A model generated the notes under the pieces. The model was not told the origin of the DNA. It saw only the letters and a program-made list of their open reading frames with translations, and searched no databases. Position numbers and translations under genes: made by a program. 64,000 bases of DNA from Lactifluus volemus (taxonomy: Eukaryota > Basidiomycota > Agaricomycetes > Russulales > Russulaceae), in NCBI GenBank assembly GCA_022376515.1, contig WTXI01000076.1, positions 97,184 to 161,183 of the forward strand, given 5' to 3'. Shown here piece after piece: positions 1-12,500 of the stretch. The first letter of the stretch is position 1, and every line of letters begins with the position of its first letter.

Positions 1-3000
1 TGATAAATTGCCTCAAACCAGTAGTGCAGGTATTGCATGCACTCTCTGGTGCACTTGGCCACATGATTAGCGTTGTGAGCCTCACGAGCTTCATTTTCCT
101 CATGTCCTTGTTTATTGATTCATTTTCCAGCCATTTCCACCATCAAAAGCAATCTTCGTTGGAATTGATGTTCTCCTCGCAGTACGCCCTCTCCATTATC
201 GCTTCCAGTCTGATCCTTCTGACATGTCACTACTTCAGGCTGCTAGTGGTGTTAGTTCGAGTTATGACGCACTCGAAGATCTATTTCAATGCATTCAGAA
301 TTTTCTTCAACGCCTACATGTTTATACCCAGATCCCTCCCACCCCCGCGATGACAAATATACTCGTGAAGATTATGGTTCAAGTACTCTCAGTGCTTGGC
401 TTGGCAACAAAACAAATCAAGCAGGGGCGTTTCAGTACGTACCCCCTTCCTCAATATACCTCACCTGTAGTTGAACGTGCAGCAGAGAAATTCGCGAAGA
501 AGCTGCTAGGCGAGAGCGATATCGAAGCTGTGTTACAGAGGCTGGACCGTCTTACCCACGAGGAGGCTCGAATGACCGTTGCCCAGACCTTAGAGGTCGT
601 CCATAGTCTTATGGGTAATCTGAAAGTCGTCATGGACGGTGCGTGATCCTTCTTGACTTGCTACAATAATTGGACAGGACTGTTTTCGTAGATGGCAAGC
701 CATCGATCAGGGATATACGGAAGTCTCTTGGTATGTTCTTTGTGTGCCCATGAATTCGTGTAGATTTGACTGAGGACCAATCTAGTCAGTATGCAAGAGA
801 CATCTAGCAAGATAAATAAGATGGAACGTTCGTCATCATCCGGATCTACTATCTTGGTCTTCGAGTTGACACTAAATTGAAGGCGACCAATTACAAAAGG
901 ATGTGAGGAACTGGCTCTCTCCCCCAAATTCTTCGACAAACCACAACATCGCACGTCGAGCTCACCAGAGTGGGACGGCAACTTGGTTCTTGGAGGGGAG
1001 TACTATTTCTGAGTGGAAAGAAAGCGGATCCTTGCTATGGATACATGGAAAACGTATGGTTTCCTCAACACTTTGCGTTCAGAGTTCTAACCACGTTTTG
1101 GTCTATCAGCTGGGTCCGGTAAAAGTATACTCTTGTACGTGTTGATGAATTGTGTTTCACATTGATCTGTAGCCACTGAGTTGCCGACCAGATCCGAGAT
1201 TATCGAAGATGTCGCAGGCTTGCGTGCAGCTGGGTTGGCATCCATGGCATATTATTATTTCGATTTCAGGGACGCCAAGAAGCAGAATCGCCATGGCCTA
1301 CTTTCCTCTCTCCTCACCCAGCTCTCCGTCCAGTCCAATCTTTATCATGACGTCCTTTCCCGGCTGTATGCGGCACACGACAGTGGCATCCGAGATCCCG
1401 CCGATGATACACTTACGCAGAGTTTAAAGGAAATGCTGGAACTCCATGAACAGGGACCGATATACATCATCATAGATGCTCTGGATGAATGCCCGAATGT
1501 CTCTGGCATGCCAACGTCACGCGAAGATGTGCTTGAACTTGTGGAGGAGCTCGTCAAATTGGAACTTCCGAATGTTCACATTTGTGTTACTAGTCGCCCC
1601 GAATTCGATATCCGAGCCGTCCTCGAGCCCTTGACAACACTTCGAGTGTCTCTCCACGAGGAAAGTGGACAGAAACAAGACATCATGGATTACGTAACGA
1701 AGGTCGTGAACTCGGACCGAAAGATGCGGAGCTGGAGAAAGCAGGATAAGCAGCTGGTCATCGATGTCCTTTCAGAAAAGTCAGACGGGATGTAAGCCAC
1801 CACATTCTTTGTGCATCGCTTGGGGTTACTTATTGGGTGATGCAGGTTTCGATGGGTGTATTGCCAACTGGAATCCCTGCGTCGAAATCTACCTGCGAGT
1901 ATCCAGGGTGCCCTCGACCAGTTGCCCAAGACTTTGGACGAAACATACAGACACGCCTTATTTTCCATCGAGGAAGAGAAACGTGAATATGCTCAACGTC
2001 TCTTCAAGTGTCTCACTGTCTCGATCCGCCCATTGCACGTCGCCGAGCTCGCCGACGTTCTTGCCATACGTTTCGAGCCTGGTGCGCTTCCAAACTATGA
2101 CGTAGGATGGCGCCTAAGCGATGCAGAGGAAGCCGTTCTCTCTGTTGGCTCGAGCTTGATATCGGTGGTCAATGTCAATGGCTCCAAAGTCGTACAGTTC
2201 TCCCACTTCTCGGTTAAAGAGTTCTTGACCTCTGATCACCTTGGGGACGACCTTTCTGGGTATCACATCCTTCCCGGTCCTGCACATACCATTCTCGCAA
2301 AGGCATGCCTGAGCATCCTGCTCAAGCTTGACGACCGCATCGACAAAGCGACGGTCGATAATTTGCCATTGGCAGACTATGCTGCTCGGCATTGGGTCGA
2401 ACATGCACAGTTTGATGATGTGTCATCATCGATACAAGATGAAATGCAGCACCTGTTTGACCCTGAGAAGTCCCATTTTGCGGCATGGGTGTGGGTTTTC
2501 AATATAGATCGTCCTTGGAGACAACACATGTCGACGATTCATCCGACTCCTCCAGCAGCGACACCCCTATACTACGCGATATTATGTGGATTCCATGACA
2601 TTGCGCAGCACCTTCTCGTTGCTCATCAGTTAGATGTCAATGGGAGGGGTGATTGTCGGATGAGCCCACTGCACGCCGCGCTAATGACAAGAAATATGAA
2701 GGTCGCAGGGTTGCTGCTACAGCATGGTGCTGAAGTGGATGTCCGGGATGAAAATGGCAATACTCCTTTGCACCCGGCATCACGAGTGGGGAACACTGAT
2801 ATCGCACGGTTCCTTCTGGAGAATAATGCTGATGTCAACGCACGGGGTATGGCAGACAGAGTTCCACTTCACAGGGCGTCAGCGGAGGGACAACTAGAAA
2901 TGGTTAGTCTGCTGCTCCAGCACGGCGCAATTGTGGACTGTTATCATGAAGATGGCATGACCCCTCTGCACGAGGCGGCGAATTCCGGACATCTGGACAT

Positions 3001-4480
3001 TTCTCTGTTATTGCTAGACCGGGACGTGGACGTGGACGTACAAGACAGCAAGGGTTGGACCCCGCTACACTTTGTTTCATCTAAAGGGTACATTGAGGTC
3101 GCCAAGTTGCTCATCCAGCGTGGTGCAGCTGTTGATAGCAGGAATGATGAGGAGCAAACTCCCTTGCACCTCGCCTCATGGAACGGCCACCTCGATGTCG
3201 TACGGCTCTTGATTGAGAAGGGCGCGAGCGTATCTTCCAGATGCAACAAGGGCCGGACTCCGTTTCACTCAGCATCACGAGGCGGGCACCTTCATGTTGT
3301 CGAGTTCCTACTTCGTTGTGATGTCAATCACGATGTCGGCTTTCAGAATGCGTACGGACAGACCGCATTGATCCTAGCATCCCAGGAAGGGAAACTTGAC
3401 GTTGTGCGCTTCTTAATCAATCAAGGAGAAGACTTGAATTCCCCGTGCGAGGATTCATCGGTCGCGTTACACTGGGCAGCTCAAGAGGGTCATCTTGACG
3501 TCGTACAGCTGTTTCTAGACCGTGGTGCAGACGTGAATGTACAGGAAGACCACCTTTTGACTCCGCTGCATCTGGCTTCTCTGAATGGGCATATCCAAGT
3601 GGCACAATTGCTAGTTGAACGTGGGGCAATTGTCGATTCTTGTACTGATCACCAGGAAACACCGCTTCACCGGGCAGCTGGAATTGGGCAAGTCGAAGTC
3701 GTACACTTCCTACTCGAGTCAGGAGCGAATGTACATGCGATAGATGAAGACGGCTGGACTCCGTTACACACGGCATCATGGAATGGCCATCTCAAGATCA
3801 TCAGGTTGTTGCTCAGTCGAGGTGCGGATCTCGACTCACGGAATCGCGCCAATAAGATTGCCGCAGATTTGGCATCGGAGAATTCTAAGGCCAAGGTTGC
3901 AGACTTCCTGGTGAAGTGCAAAGGAGACGAGAATGTTCGGAATGGGATATGCTCAACTGGATTGGATATAATGCTGCACGACAGTGATGAAGAGGACATT
4001 ACGGAACCAACATCACTACATGCTGCGGTCGCAGAGGGCAAACTTGGCGTTGTGCAGTCGCTTCTTGTACGTGGGGCAGATGTCAATGCACGAAATGCAA
4101 GACATGAAACTCTGCTAGGACTGGCATCGAGCAGGGGGCACTTCGATATGGTGCACTTACTGATTGAGCGCGGCGCGGAGGTGGATTCACGGGGCAGTTC
4201 CGGGTGGACCCCGTTACACGCGGCATCGGGAAATGGGCACACTGATGTGGCACGGTTGTTGATTGATCACGGTGCGGATGTGAACGCCAGGATGCAAGAT
4301 AATTGGGCCCCCATTCATTTCTCAGCACTCATGGGACAATTCGATGTTGTAGAATTGCTGCTTGCACGAGGTGCGAACCCGCATTATCTCACCGATGAGG
4401 GTCGATCCGCATTCCAAATGGCGAGAGGAAGAGGATACCGTGAAATTGCACACCTACTCAGAGAGCAAGATGCAAAGTAA
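1..4480 (+). CDS. NLR-like receptor copy 1 (Goodbye-NACHT-ankyrin), 5' end outside window
   Basis: Partial STAND receptor. The window opens inside exon 1 (Goodbye domain). Exons read from consensus splice sites and homology to the other copies: <1-74, 131-181, 239-434, 471-638, 692-730, 786-827, 883-1053, 1110-1134, 1192-1791, 1846-4480; all phases join. The P-loop GKPGSGKS is assembled across exons 7 and 8, exon 8 being only 25 nt. Exon 9 holds Walker B (IIIDALDEC) and a TSRPEFDIR sensor-like motif. Exon 10 begins with a winged-helix-like part (FSHFSVKEFL), then about 19 ankyrin repeats. Fungal NLRs of this plan are thought to sense a ligand through the repeats and signal through the N-terminus; the ligand is unknown. 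The TAA at 4478-4480 lies inside a GTAAGC donor; splicing to 4562 would give a slightly longer tail ending at 4595. Confidence 0.88.
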
Positions 4481-6082
4481 GCATGGCACTTACTAGTAAG
4501 GTGCGATGAATCATTGTATGGGCGTTGATTTGAGGGCTAACTTGAATCTCTTGGTCCATAGCGGCACACTGGCATCCACCGTGCTGGCTCAGTGACTCTG
4601 TGTTTTCGGCTATCCCCATCCACCTTCCAGACTTGCGCTTCAAATTGTGCGCCGCTCAAGGTTCACGTTTACTATACTTTCCACCTAGCGTTGCTAAGTA
4701 GTTGTACTTTTGTGGTTTTACTATCGCTTTCTTACTTCTACTTTACTCATTCGTTGACCGTGATCATGCATATATACTCCTGGCCCGCCATCATATTGCG
4801 TTCTCTCTTTTTAGTTTCTGTATGACCCTTCCTTGGTATCTCGGAACGCCTCTGAACGATTCGAAGCCTTTCGTTGCTAAATTCTGGTTTGTTTTAACTT
4901 GATATACTTGTTAGTTTGAATTCCAGAGCTTTTTGAAATTACTGAGAACGCATTATTATAATCACTGTAAGACACCAAACGTTCCGCACAAACCACCAGG
5001 CGCTCTAGTCGCGCGCGCCCACGCGCGGGTGTTTCATGTATGGGTTGAGCGCATGACCGGGAATCGAAAGGGGTGCGTAGTAGCCCCGCGGCGAGGACGA
5101 TGTGTGCGGAAGAACTGTGATGGTGAGAGATGGGAGATAATACTGTAGACGATAGCGTTTTCCAAGTGGATGAAAACGAAAGATTCTTGGGCGCAGCGGT
5201 AACAAAGGAAGTTCAGAGGGGGCATCTCCGTCGCGACGAGGAAGCATGGAGCAGTAGTTATTTTTTTGCGAAGACGTCAATGTATTTTGGTGATTTACCG
5301 TATAAGTACAAAAACGTATCGTCGGGCTGCGTGAGCCGAATACAGTAGAGAGATAAACGGAGAAAGGGGGGGTGGTGGTTCGACCCTTTCTCGTCGGTGC
5401 CGCCGGTACTACCAAAAGGTTTTTTTTGCTTCTATCGCGTTCGCGAGAAGCCCAGCGGACATCGTCGGCGGAGTGCGAGCTACTAGTACCAAGTAGCACA
5501 AAAAAAAGCGTCATGACCTATTTTTTGTTTTTCAAGAACAGGAGTCTACACGGGTTCTTTCAAGGGTTTCCCCCGCGGGATAGGTTTCATATACAGAAAT
5601 ATAGATCATAATTAGGACGGAAAGTTTTAAAAATGGACATATGGTGGAGTTCTCGCCGGAGTACCGTGCCAGTGGATGGCTTGACGTTTTTTCGGGGGGC
5701 AAGGCTGTGAAGGCCGCGCCGCGCCGCGCGACGTTATTAATAAAAGGGAGTACTGTAGTACAGTATGGTGGGTTTTGTTCGCCCCCGTAGTTGTCGTAGG
5801 GATGGGTGTGTCAAGGGTAAAAACAAACGATAGGTATGGGAATAAAAGTCTCTTCGCTCACTTGGTACTATGCATCATTTTTCTCACACAACTCATGGTG
5901 AAACAGGTCATCCGCGGGAACGCCGGGTGACCTTTTTTTTGCTTAAAAGGGATATGCCTCTCCTTTGCTCGCTTCCCATCTGGGCACGATGAGTTAATTT
6001 TAGAGTTGTGGTGAAAGCTTGGGGTGTTTGCGATAATGGTCATACGACCTAAAATAGGATTACATATACGGAGAAACCCTTT
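4481..6082. other. 3' flank of unit 1, no gene supported
   Basis: Non-coding module repeated in every unit. It contains a likely 3' intron/UTR (branch-like GGGCTAAC, acceptor near 4561), a GC hairpin-prone GCGCGCGCCCACGCGCG run near 5010, poly-G and poly-T tracts, and the interrupted palindrome TACTGTAGTACAGTA at 5751-5765. Open frames here on either strand are not conserved in frame among the units. Confidence 0.7.
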
Positions 6083-8335
6083 GTTTTTTAAGTCCACATT
6101 TATATTCCGCAACATGTGGCTATGACAAAGACGTAGTCCCCGGGGGTGGGATAGTAAAGGCGGCCGAGGAAGTAAGGAGCATAGTGCTGTACTCAACGTT
6201 TTCGTGGTTGTGTGGTGGGGGAAGTCTATAGTAGGGTTTACAAGTACACTAATTACCATATACTCCGGCAGGGGGATCTGTCCCGGGTCCCAGACTTGCC
6301 TCGGGAGCATGCAGACGCGGATCGATTGGATGAACAGGCTCACAGCCTTTCCTCCTTGGGCCGTGCTCAGTAGGATGGGGAGTGAGAGGTCGCGATCCAC
6401 CGGCTGGAGGATGACGCGACGGGCGTCATCGTAAACTGGGCAGGCCGCGATGGCATGTTCGACGGTTTGCATGGGTGCCATGCAGGGGCAGCTCGTGGGG
6501 AGGTCTGGGCGGAATTTGGCCGTGTACGACCCGATGAAGGCATGGCCCATAATGAGCCTGACGAGGGTGGAGAAGACCACCCTCTCCTGTCCCTTCGATC
6601 CTTGGATTACTGGCAGGATACCATTCGGTGGTGTGGGGAGGGCAATGTAAGTTTGAGAGTGGTCGTTGTTGTTCAGCCAGCGGTTGGCCCATGTGTCAAT
6701 TGCTGAGGCTTTGGCTTCGCGACGTAGATAGCTGATGGTGTGCGGTTCATGGTGGTTGGGCGGGAGCGGCCGCGGCCACGCGGGGCAATCTTGTTTGTAA
6801 GGTGCTTGGCACGAACGAAGCCGTGTAGCGAGCGGTCTTGTGGTGCCTGGATTTTGAGATTCCTGTTTAAGGAAAGGAGAATGTCAGCCTTCTGTCTGAA
6901 CGAGAGAGAGAAGGGTTGGCCTGGGTGAGGGCAAGGCTTGGTTATGTTGCAGATGGCAGTGGAGTCAGGGGAGATGAGGAGGAGGTGGGTAGTAGGGAAT
7001 AGTAAGGATAAGTTGGGCGAGTGAGATACCGGTATAAAGGGCTGCGAACTCGGTGTCGAGCGCCACAACCGTAAGCCCTAGGAGGCGCTCAGAGTGGCGG
7101 ATTTCTCTGCCGTTGGCGCAGGCCACGGCAGCCACGATACTGATAGGGTGTTGTCTTCTCTGTCGGCATTAGTGAGGGCACCTCGGCAGAAGATCGCCAT
7201 GTCACTGGGGGCCATTTTCGGCATTGAGGGAGGTAACCCAGCGTTTTTGGTCTTCTTCGTGGCGGACTTGGGGGGCCTGGGTGAGTCGGTCATCCCATCC
7301 GCGCAGGTTCCACGGCGCGAGGGCATGCGGGAGAAGGCGGTGACAGCTAGATCTGTTAGGTGAGAGCGGGCAGGGCAGTTACGGGTAGGGAGGCATGGGA
7401 GCAGGAGGTCTACTTCTGTGGCGCTGCTCCAGTCACGGCCTAGGCGTTTGAGCAGTTGGCTGCTGCATGGGAGGCGGTATAATCTGAGGGTAGAGTTCTT
7501 TATCAGCAGTTCAACACAGATGTCAATGGGATAGATAGCCATGAGTTGGTGTAATGGCTCACCTGGGGCTGTTCTGAAGGCACCAGATACGATGCGAATG
7601 ACCTCGTTTGACAAGGACTACTTGACCCTAGTACCAGAGCTGCACACCGTAAGTGAGTACCGGGAGGCATATGGCCAGGCGCCACCTGGCAAAGTCGAGA
7701 CCTCTGACTGAGTTTCCGAGTTGAAGTGACTTGAGAGTGGACTTGACACGGTTGGCAACGATGGAAATGTGTTGCTTCCACTGGAGTTTGAAATCGATGT
7801 GGAAGCCTAGATACGCAGTTAGTAGCATCAATTCTATAATAGGAGAGTCGGGCGTACAGCCAGTGAGCGGGGAAGGGCGAAATAAATGAGCTCGGTTTTT
7901 TCGGGCTCGATACCAAGTCCCGATCGCATGAGCCATTCTTCGCACTCGGTTGTAGGGCCTGTAGGCCGAGCGGAGGCGGTGGCTGACGGAGTCGTATGAT
8001 GCGGCACATGCAAAGATAAGGCCATCGTCCACATACATGGAGAGGCTCTAGGTGTTCCACTGGTGAATTTTGAGAAGGAGGGGGTAGGCGTAGATGATGG
8101 AGCGGACCGGAGAGATGGGAGAGCCTTGCGGGGCGCCAACCATGATGGAGATGGGGTCGGAGACGAAGTCGTTGAAGCGGAGTTTGACAGAGCGATCTGA
8201 TAGAAAGGACCTGAGCCATGAGGTCAGTTCGAGGGGGAAGCCTAGTGACTGGAAGACATGGATAAGTCGGTTGTGGTTAATGTTGTTGCCCCAGGCCACC
8301 GAGATGTTACGGGCTGGGAACGCCTCACGGGGTAA
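6083..8335 (-). mobile_element. 5'-truncated non-LTR retrotransposon relic 1
   Basis: Read on the - strand, translated pieces show a reverse transcriptase: the FDNINH/LGFPLEL..FLSDRS region near 8200-8290, GAPQGSPISP near 8125-8155 and the catalytic YVDD near 8020-8040. After these come a conserved thumb-like stretch (LGNSVRGLDFARWRL), a degenerate RNase H region, and a C-terminal CPC...H....C zinc-knuckle-like motif near 6440-6500. The plus-strand poly-T at 6081-6090 is the element's poly(A) end. The endonuclease and the first part of the RT are missing and the frame is broken several times, so it is a dead, 5'-truncated copy. The order and the HAFIGSYTAKFRPDLP type sequence fit LINE-type elements common in agaricomycetes. 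Confidence 0.82.
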
Positions 8336-9585
8336 GTTATTTTTGGTAACCTGGTGCTGACATAAAGCCGCTCCGTTCCGTTTCGACGAGCCGCTTCGAT
8401 GATGCTTCCATTCGTTATCTTCTCTGTGCGCCAGACTCGGAGTCTACGCTAAGCTATAGACATATCTTCATTCTGTTCCCAGTAGATGTCAAAAACGGTG
8501 TCCCGGGTACGATGTCCTATTAGTGTGTGATTCACCTCAACCCCATTTCTTATTTCATGTTTCTCATCTAGGTGTGGACAAAGCTCGGTTTCGCATGCAT
8601 TGGGTATACTCAAATGCGCGCAGTTCGTAGTAATTGTTTGGAGCAGGAGCTGAGTAGAGCTATGTGTTTTTAATGTGGTGCGTTTCGCCACATCATCAGT
8701 ATTGACTAGTTCCACTAGGTCCACGTAAGTGTACTAGTAATACTAGTATGCCTTTCGCATTCTTATGGACCTCCCGGTGTTCACTATGACTTTGATTTGG
8801 ACGATTCACCATCGCCTCGGCTGATGTCCTGCACACCCTCCTCGACTTCCAGTCACACGTCCTTTTGTCTAGGCTTCTTCCATGGGTGGATCCCGCGTAA
8901 TAGCATCGGACTTTGCCCATGGTTCCCACACACGTACCCAGTTCCTTCGACCCTGCGTACTACAGCTCTGAGAGATGGACGTTTTACAGCGTGTGTTGTT
9001 TCTTCTTCAAATGATGATAACCAGCGAAACCGGTCCACCAACGCCACATCACGCCGAACACTGGCACATATCGCACCAAGCGCCACGAATATGTGGGATA
9101 GGTGATCTCTCGTGTGCCGAGGACGTATGCGAAGACGTGGGTACTGAAAGTGATATGATAAGGAGGTATTTTATTCCCGTTATCGGAGACCTGCACGTTT
9201 AAGAGAACTTGTATATTCGCGATTGGCTCAATGTAGTGCCTCGTATCTATGGCTGACAAATTTAAAGGATAATTATTTCTATGGCAGCACCATGTCGATA
9301 GCCAGTTATCGTAGACATTTGTGTACTAAATGTAATGTCCCGCAGAGGCTGCCACCCCCAACGCGATTAGTACAAGTTGATCTCGGACCTCTGTGTGATT
9401 TGATATTTTCCAGCGTCTACTGTCAAGCATGTCAAGGTCACCTGTTCTCCAGCATCTCCCTTTGACGCTGTGTCAATGAGGCGATACGGGGCAGCTCATG
9501 CGCCCGTCTACTGTACCCTGAACCCTTTCACCTCTCCCAGTCCTACTTTCCTGTCATTCCAGAACACATCAACCCTCTTACCTAC
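8336..9585 (+). promoter_or_regulatory. 5' flank of NLR copy 2 (flank type A)
   Basis: About 1.25 kb between the relic's truncated 5' end and the start codon, with no supported gene. The last 60 bases are C/T rich, as is usual before fungal start codons. It is close to the flank before copy 5 (both have ATGCCTTTCGCATTC near 8749 and 38101) and clearly different from the flanks of copies 3 and 4. A TACTAGTA direct pair lies at 8732-8748. The promoter role is inferred from position. Confidence 0.5.
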
Positions 9586-12500
9586 ATGAGTTCGATGGCG
9601 TCTACGACAACAACATCTGGCTTCCCCATTATCATCGACGCTGCTTTACAAGAGTATACCAAGCAGACGGGGATCGATCTTACCCAGAACCCATTCGCTC
9701 TCAAAATCCAACACTCCGATTCTCCCGATGGCGTCCTAGGGCTATTCCAAGAGCGAGAGAAGGAGTTTAAGGAATATCGAGATGGAAATCGCAACCTCTT
9801 CAATTGCCTCAAACCAGTAGTGCAGGTATTGCATGCGCTCTCTGGTGTCCTTGGCGAGACGATTAGCATTGTGAGCCTCACGAGCTTCATTTGCCTCATG
9901 TCCTTGTTTATTAATTCCTTCTCCAGCCATTTCCACCATCAAAAGCAATCTTCGTTGGAATTGATGTTCTCCTCGCTGTACGCCCCCTCCATTATCGCTT
10001 CCGGTCTGACCCTTCTGACATGTCACTACTTCAGGCCGCTAGTGGCGTTAGTTCGAGTTATGACGCTCTAGAAGATCTATTTCAATGTGTTCAGAATTTT
10101 CTTCAACGTCTACATGTTTATACCCAAATTCCTTTCCCCCCCGCGATGACAAATATACTCGTGAAGATTATGGTTCAAGTACTCTCAGTGCTTGGCTTGG
10201 CAACAAAGCAAATCAAGCAGGGACGTTTCAGTGCGTATGCCCTTCCTCAACATACTTCACGTGTAGTTGAATCTGCAGCAGAGAAATTCGCGAAGAAGCT
10301 GTTCGGCGAGAGCGATATCGAAGCTGTATTACAGAGGCTGGACCGTCTTACCCACGAGGAGGCTCGGATGACCGTTGCCCAGACGTTAGAGGTCGTCCAT
10401 GGTCTTATGTGTAATCTGAAGGTCGTCATGGACGGTGCGTGGTCCTTCTTGACTCGTTACAAGAATTGGACGGGACTATTCTGTTGTAGATGGCAAGGCA
10501 TCGACTAGCGATATACGAAAGGCCCTTGGTATGTTCTTTGTGCGCCCGTGAATTCGTGTAGACTGGACTGAGGACCGATCTAGTCAGTATGCAAGAGACA
10601 TCTAGTAAGATAAATAGGATGGAACGTTCGTCATCATCCGGATCTACAATTTTCGTCTTCGAGGTTGACACTAGACTGAAGGTGACCAATTACAAAAGGA
10701 TGTGCGAAACTGGCTCTCTCCCCCAAATCATTCGACAAACCACAACATCGCACGTCGAGCTCACCAGAGCGGGACGGCAACTTGGTTCTTGGAGGGGAGT
10801 ATTATTTCTGAGTGGAAAGAAAGAGGGTCCTTGCTATGGATACATGGAAAACGTATGGTTTCCTCAACACTGTGCGTTCAGACTTCTAACCACGTTTTGG
10901 TCTATCAGCTGGGTCTGGTAAAAGTATACTCTTGTACGTGTTGATGAATTGTGTTTCACATTGATCTGCAGCCACTGAGTTGCCGACCAGATCCGAGATT
11001 ATCGAAGACGTCGCAGGCTTGCGCGCAGCTGGGTTGGCATCCATGGCATATTATTATTTCGATTTCAGAGACGCCAAGAAGCAGAATCGCCATGGCCTAC
11101 TTTCCTCTCTCCTCACCCAGCTCTCTGCCCAGTCAAATCCATACTACGACATAGTCTCCCGGCTGTATGCGGCACACGACAGTGGCATCCAAGATCCCGC
11201 AGATCATACACTCACGCAGAGTTTAAAGGAAATGCTGGAACTCTCCGGACATGGACCGATATACATCATAATAGACGCTTTGGACGAATGTCCGGATGTC
11301 TCTGGCGCACCAACGTCACGCGAAGAAGTGCTCGAACTTGTGGAGGAGCTCGTCAATCTGGAACTTCCGAATGTTCACATTTGTGTTACTAGTCGCCCCG
11401 AATTCGACATCCGAGCCGTCCTCGAGCCCTTGACAACACTTCGAGTGTCTCTTCACGAGGAAAGTGGACAGAAGCAAGACATCATGGATTACGTAACGAA
11501 CTTCGTAAAGTCGGACCGAAAGATGCGGAGCTGGAGAGAGCAGGATAAGCAACTGGTCATCGATGTCCTTTCAGAAAAGGCAGACGGGATGTAAGTCACC
11601 ACATTCTAATGCGTCACTTGGGTTTACTTATTGTGTGATACAGGTTTCGATGGGTGTATTGCCAACTGGAATCCCTGCGTCGAAATCTACCTGCGAGTAT
11701 CCAGGGTGCCCTCGACCAGTTGCCCAAGACTTTGGACGAAACATACAGACACGCCTTATTTTCCATCGAGGAAGAGAAACGTGAATATGCTCAACGTCTC
11801 TTCAAGTGTCTCACCGTATCGATCCGCCCCTTGCACGTCGCCGAACTCGCCGACATTCTTGCCATACGGTTCGAGCCTGGTTCGCTTCCGGAGTATGACG
11901 TAGGATGGCGCTTAAGCGATGCAGAGGAAGCCGTTCTCTCTGTTGGCTCGAGCTTGATATCAGTGGTCAATGTCGATGGCTCCAAAGTCGTACAGTTCTC
12001 CCACTTCTCGGTTAAAGAGTTCTTGACCTCTGATCACCTCGGGGACGACCTTTCCGGGTATCACATCCTTCCCGGTCCTGCACATACCATTCTCTCGAAG
12101 GCATGCCTGAGCATCCTGCTCAAGCTTGACGACCGCATTGACAAAGCGACGATCGAGAATTTGCCATTGGCAGAGTATGCTGCTCGGCATTGGGTCGAAC
12201 ATGCTCAATTTGATGATGTATCATCATCGATACAAGATGAAATGCAGCACCTGTTTGACCCCGAGAAATCCCATTTTTCAGCATGGGTGTGGGTTTTCAA
12301 TATAGATCGTCCTTGGAGACAACACATGTCGACGATACATCCGACTCCTCCAGAAGCGACACCCCTATACTACGCGATATTATGTGGATTCCATGACATT
12401 GCGCAGCACCTTCTCGCTGCTCATCAGTTAGATGTAAATGCGAGGGGTCATTGTCGGATGAGCCCACTGCACGCCGCGGTAATCACAAGAAATATGAAGG

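Noticed and set aside
24..353. Hydrophobic open frame suggesting a membrane protein at the start of the NLR genes
   Set aside because: It reads through introns 1 and 2 of the receptor in the wrong phase; splicing gives the Goodbye-domain sequence PFPPSKAIFVGIDVLL instead.
2944..4328. Long - strand open frames opposite the ankyrin region
   Set aside because: They are antisense shadows of the periodic ankyrin repeat codons and recur in every copy for that reason.
5005..5514. 169-codon - strand frame in the 3' flank
   Set aside because: The frame is not kept in the other units (indels in homopolymers shift it) and no domain is recognisable.
6083..8335. Relic as an active retrotransposon or a retron/diversity-generating reverse transcriptase acting on the ankyrin repeats
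   Set aside because: YVDD is present, but the enzyme is 5'-truncated, frame-broken in several places and has LINE-type RNase H and CCHC-like ends; nothing resembles template/variable repeat pairs.
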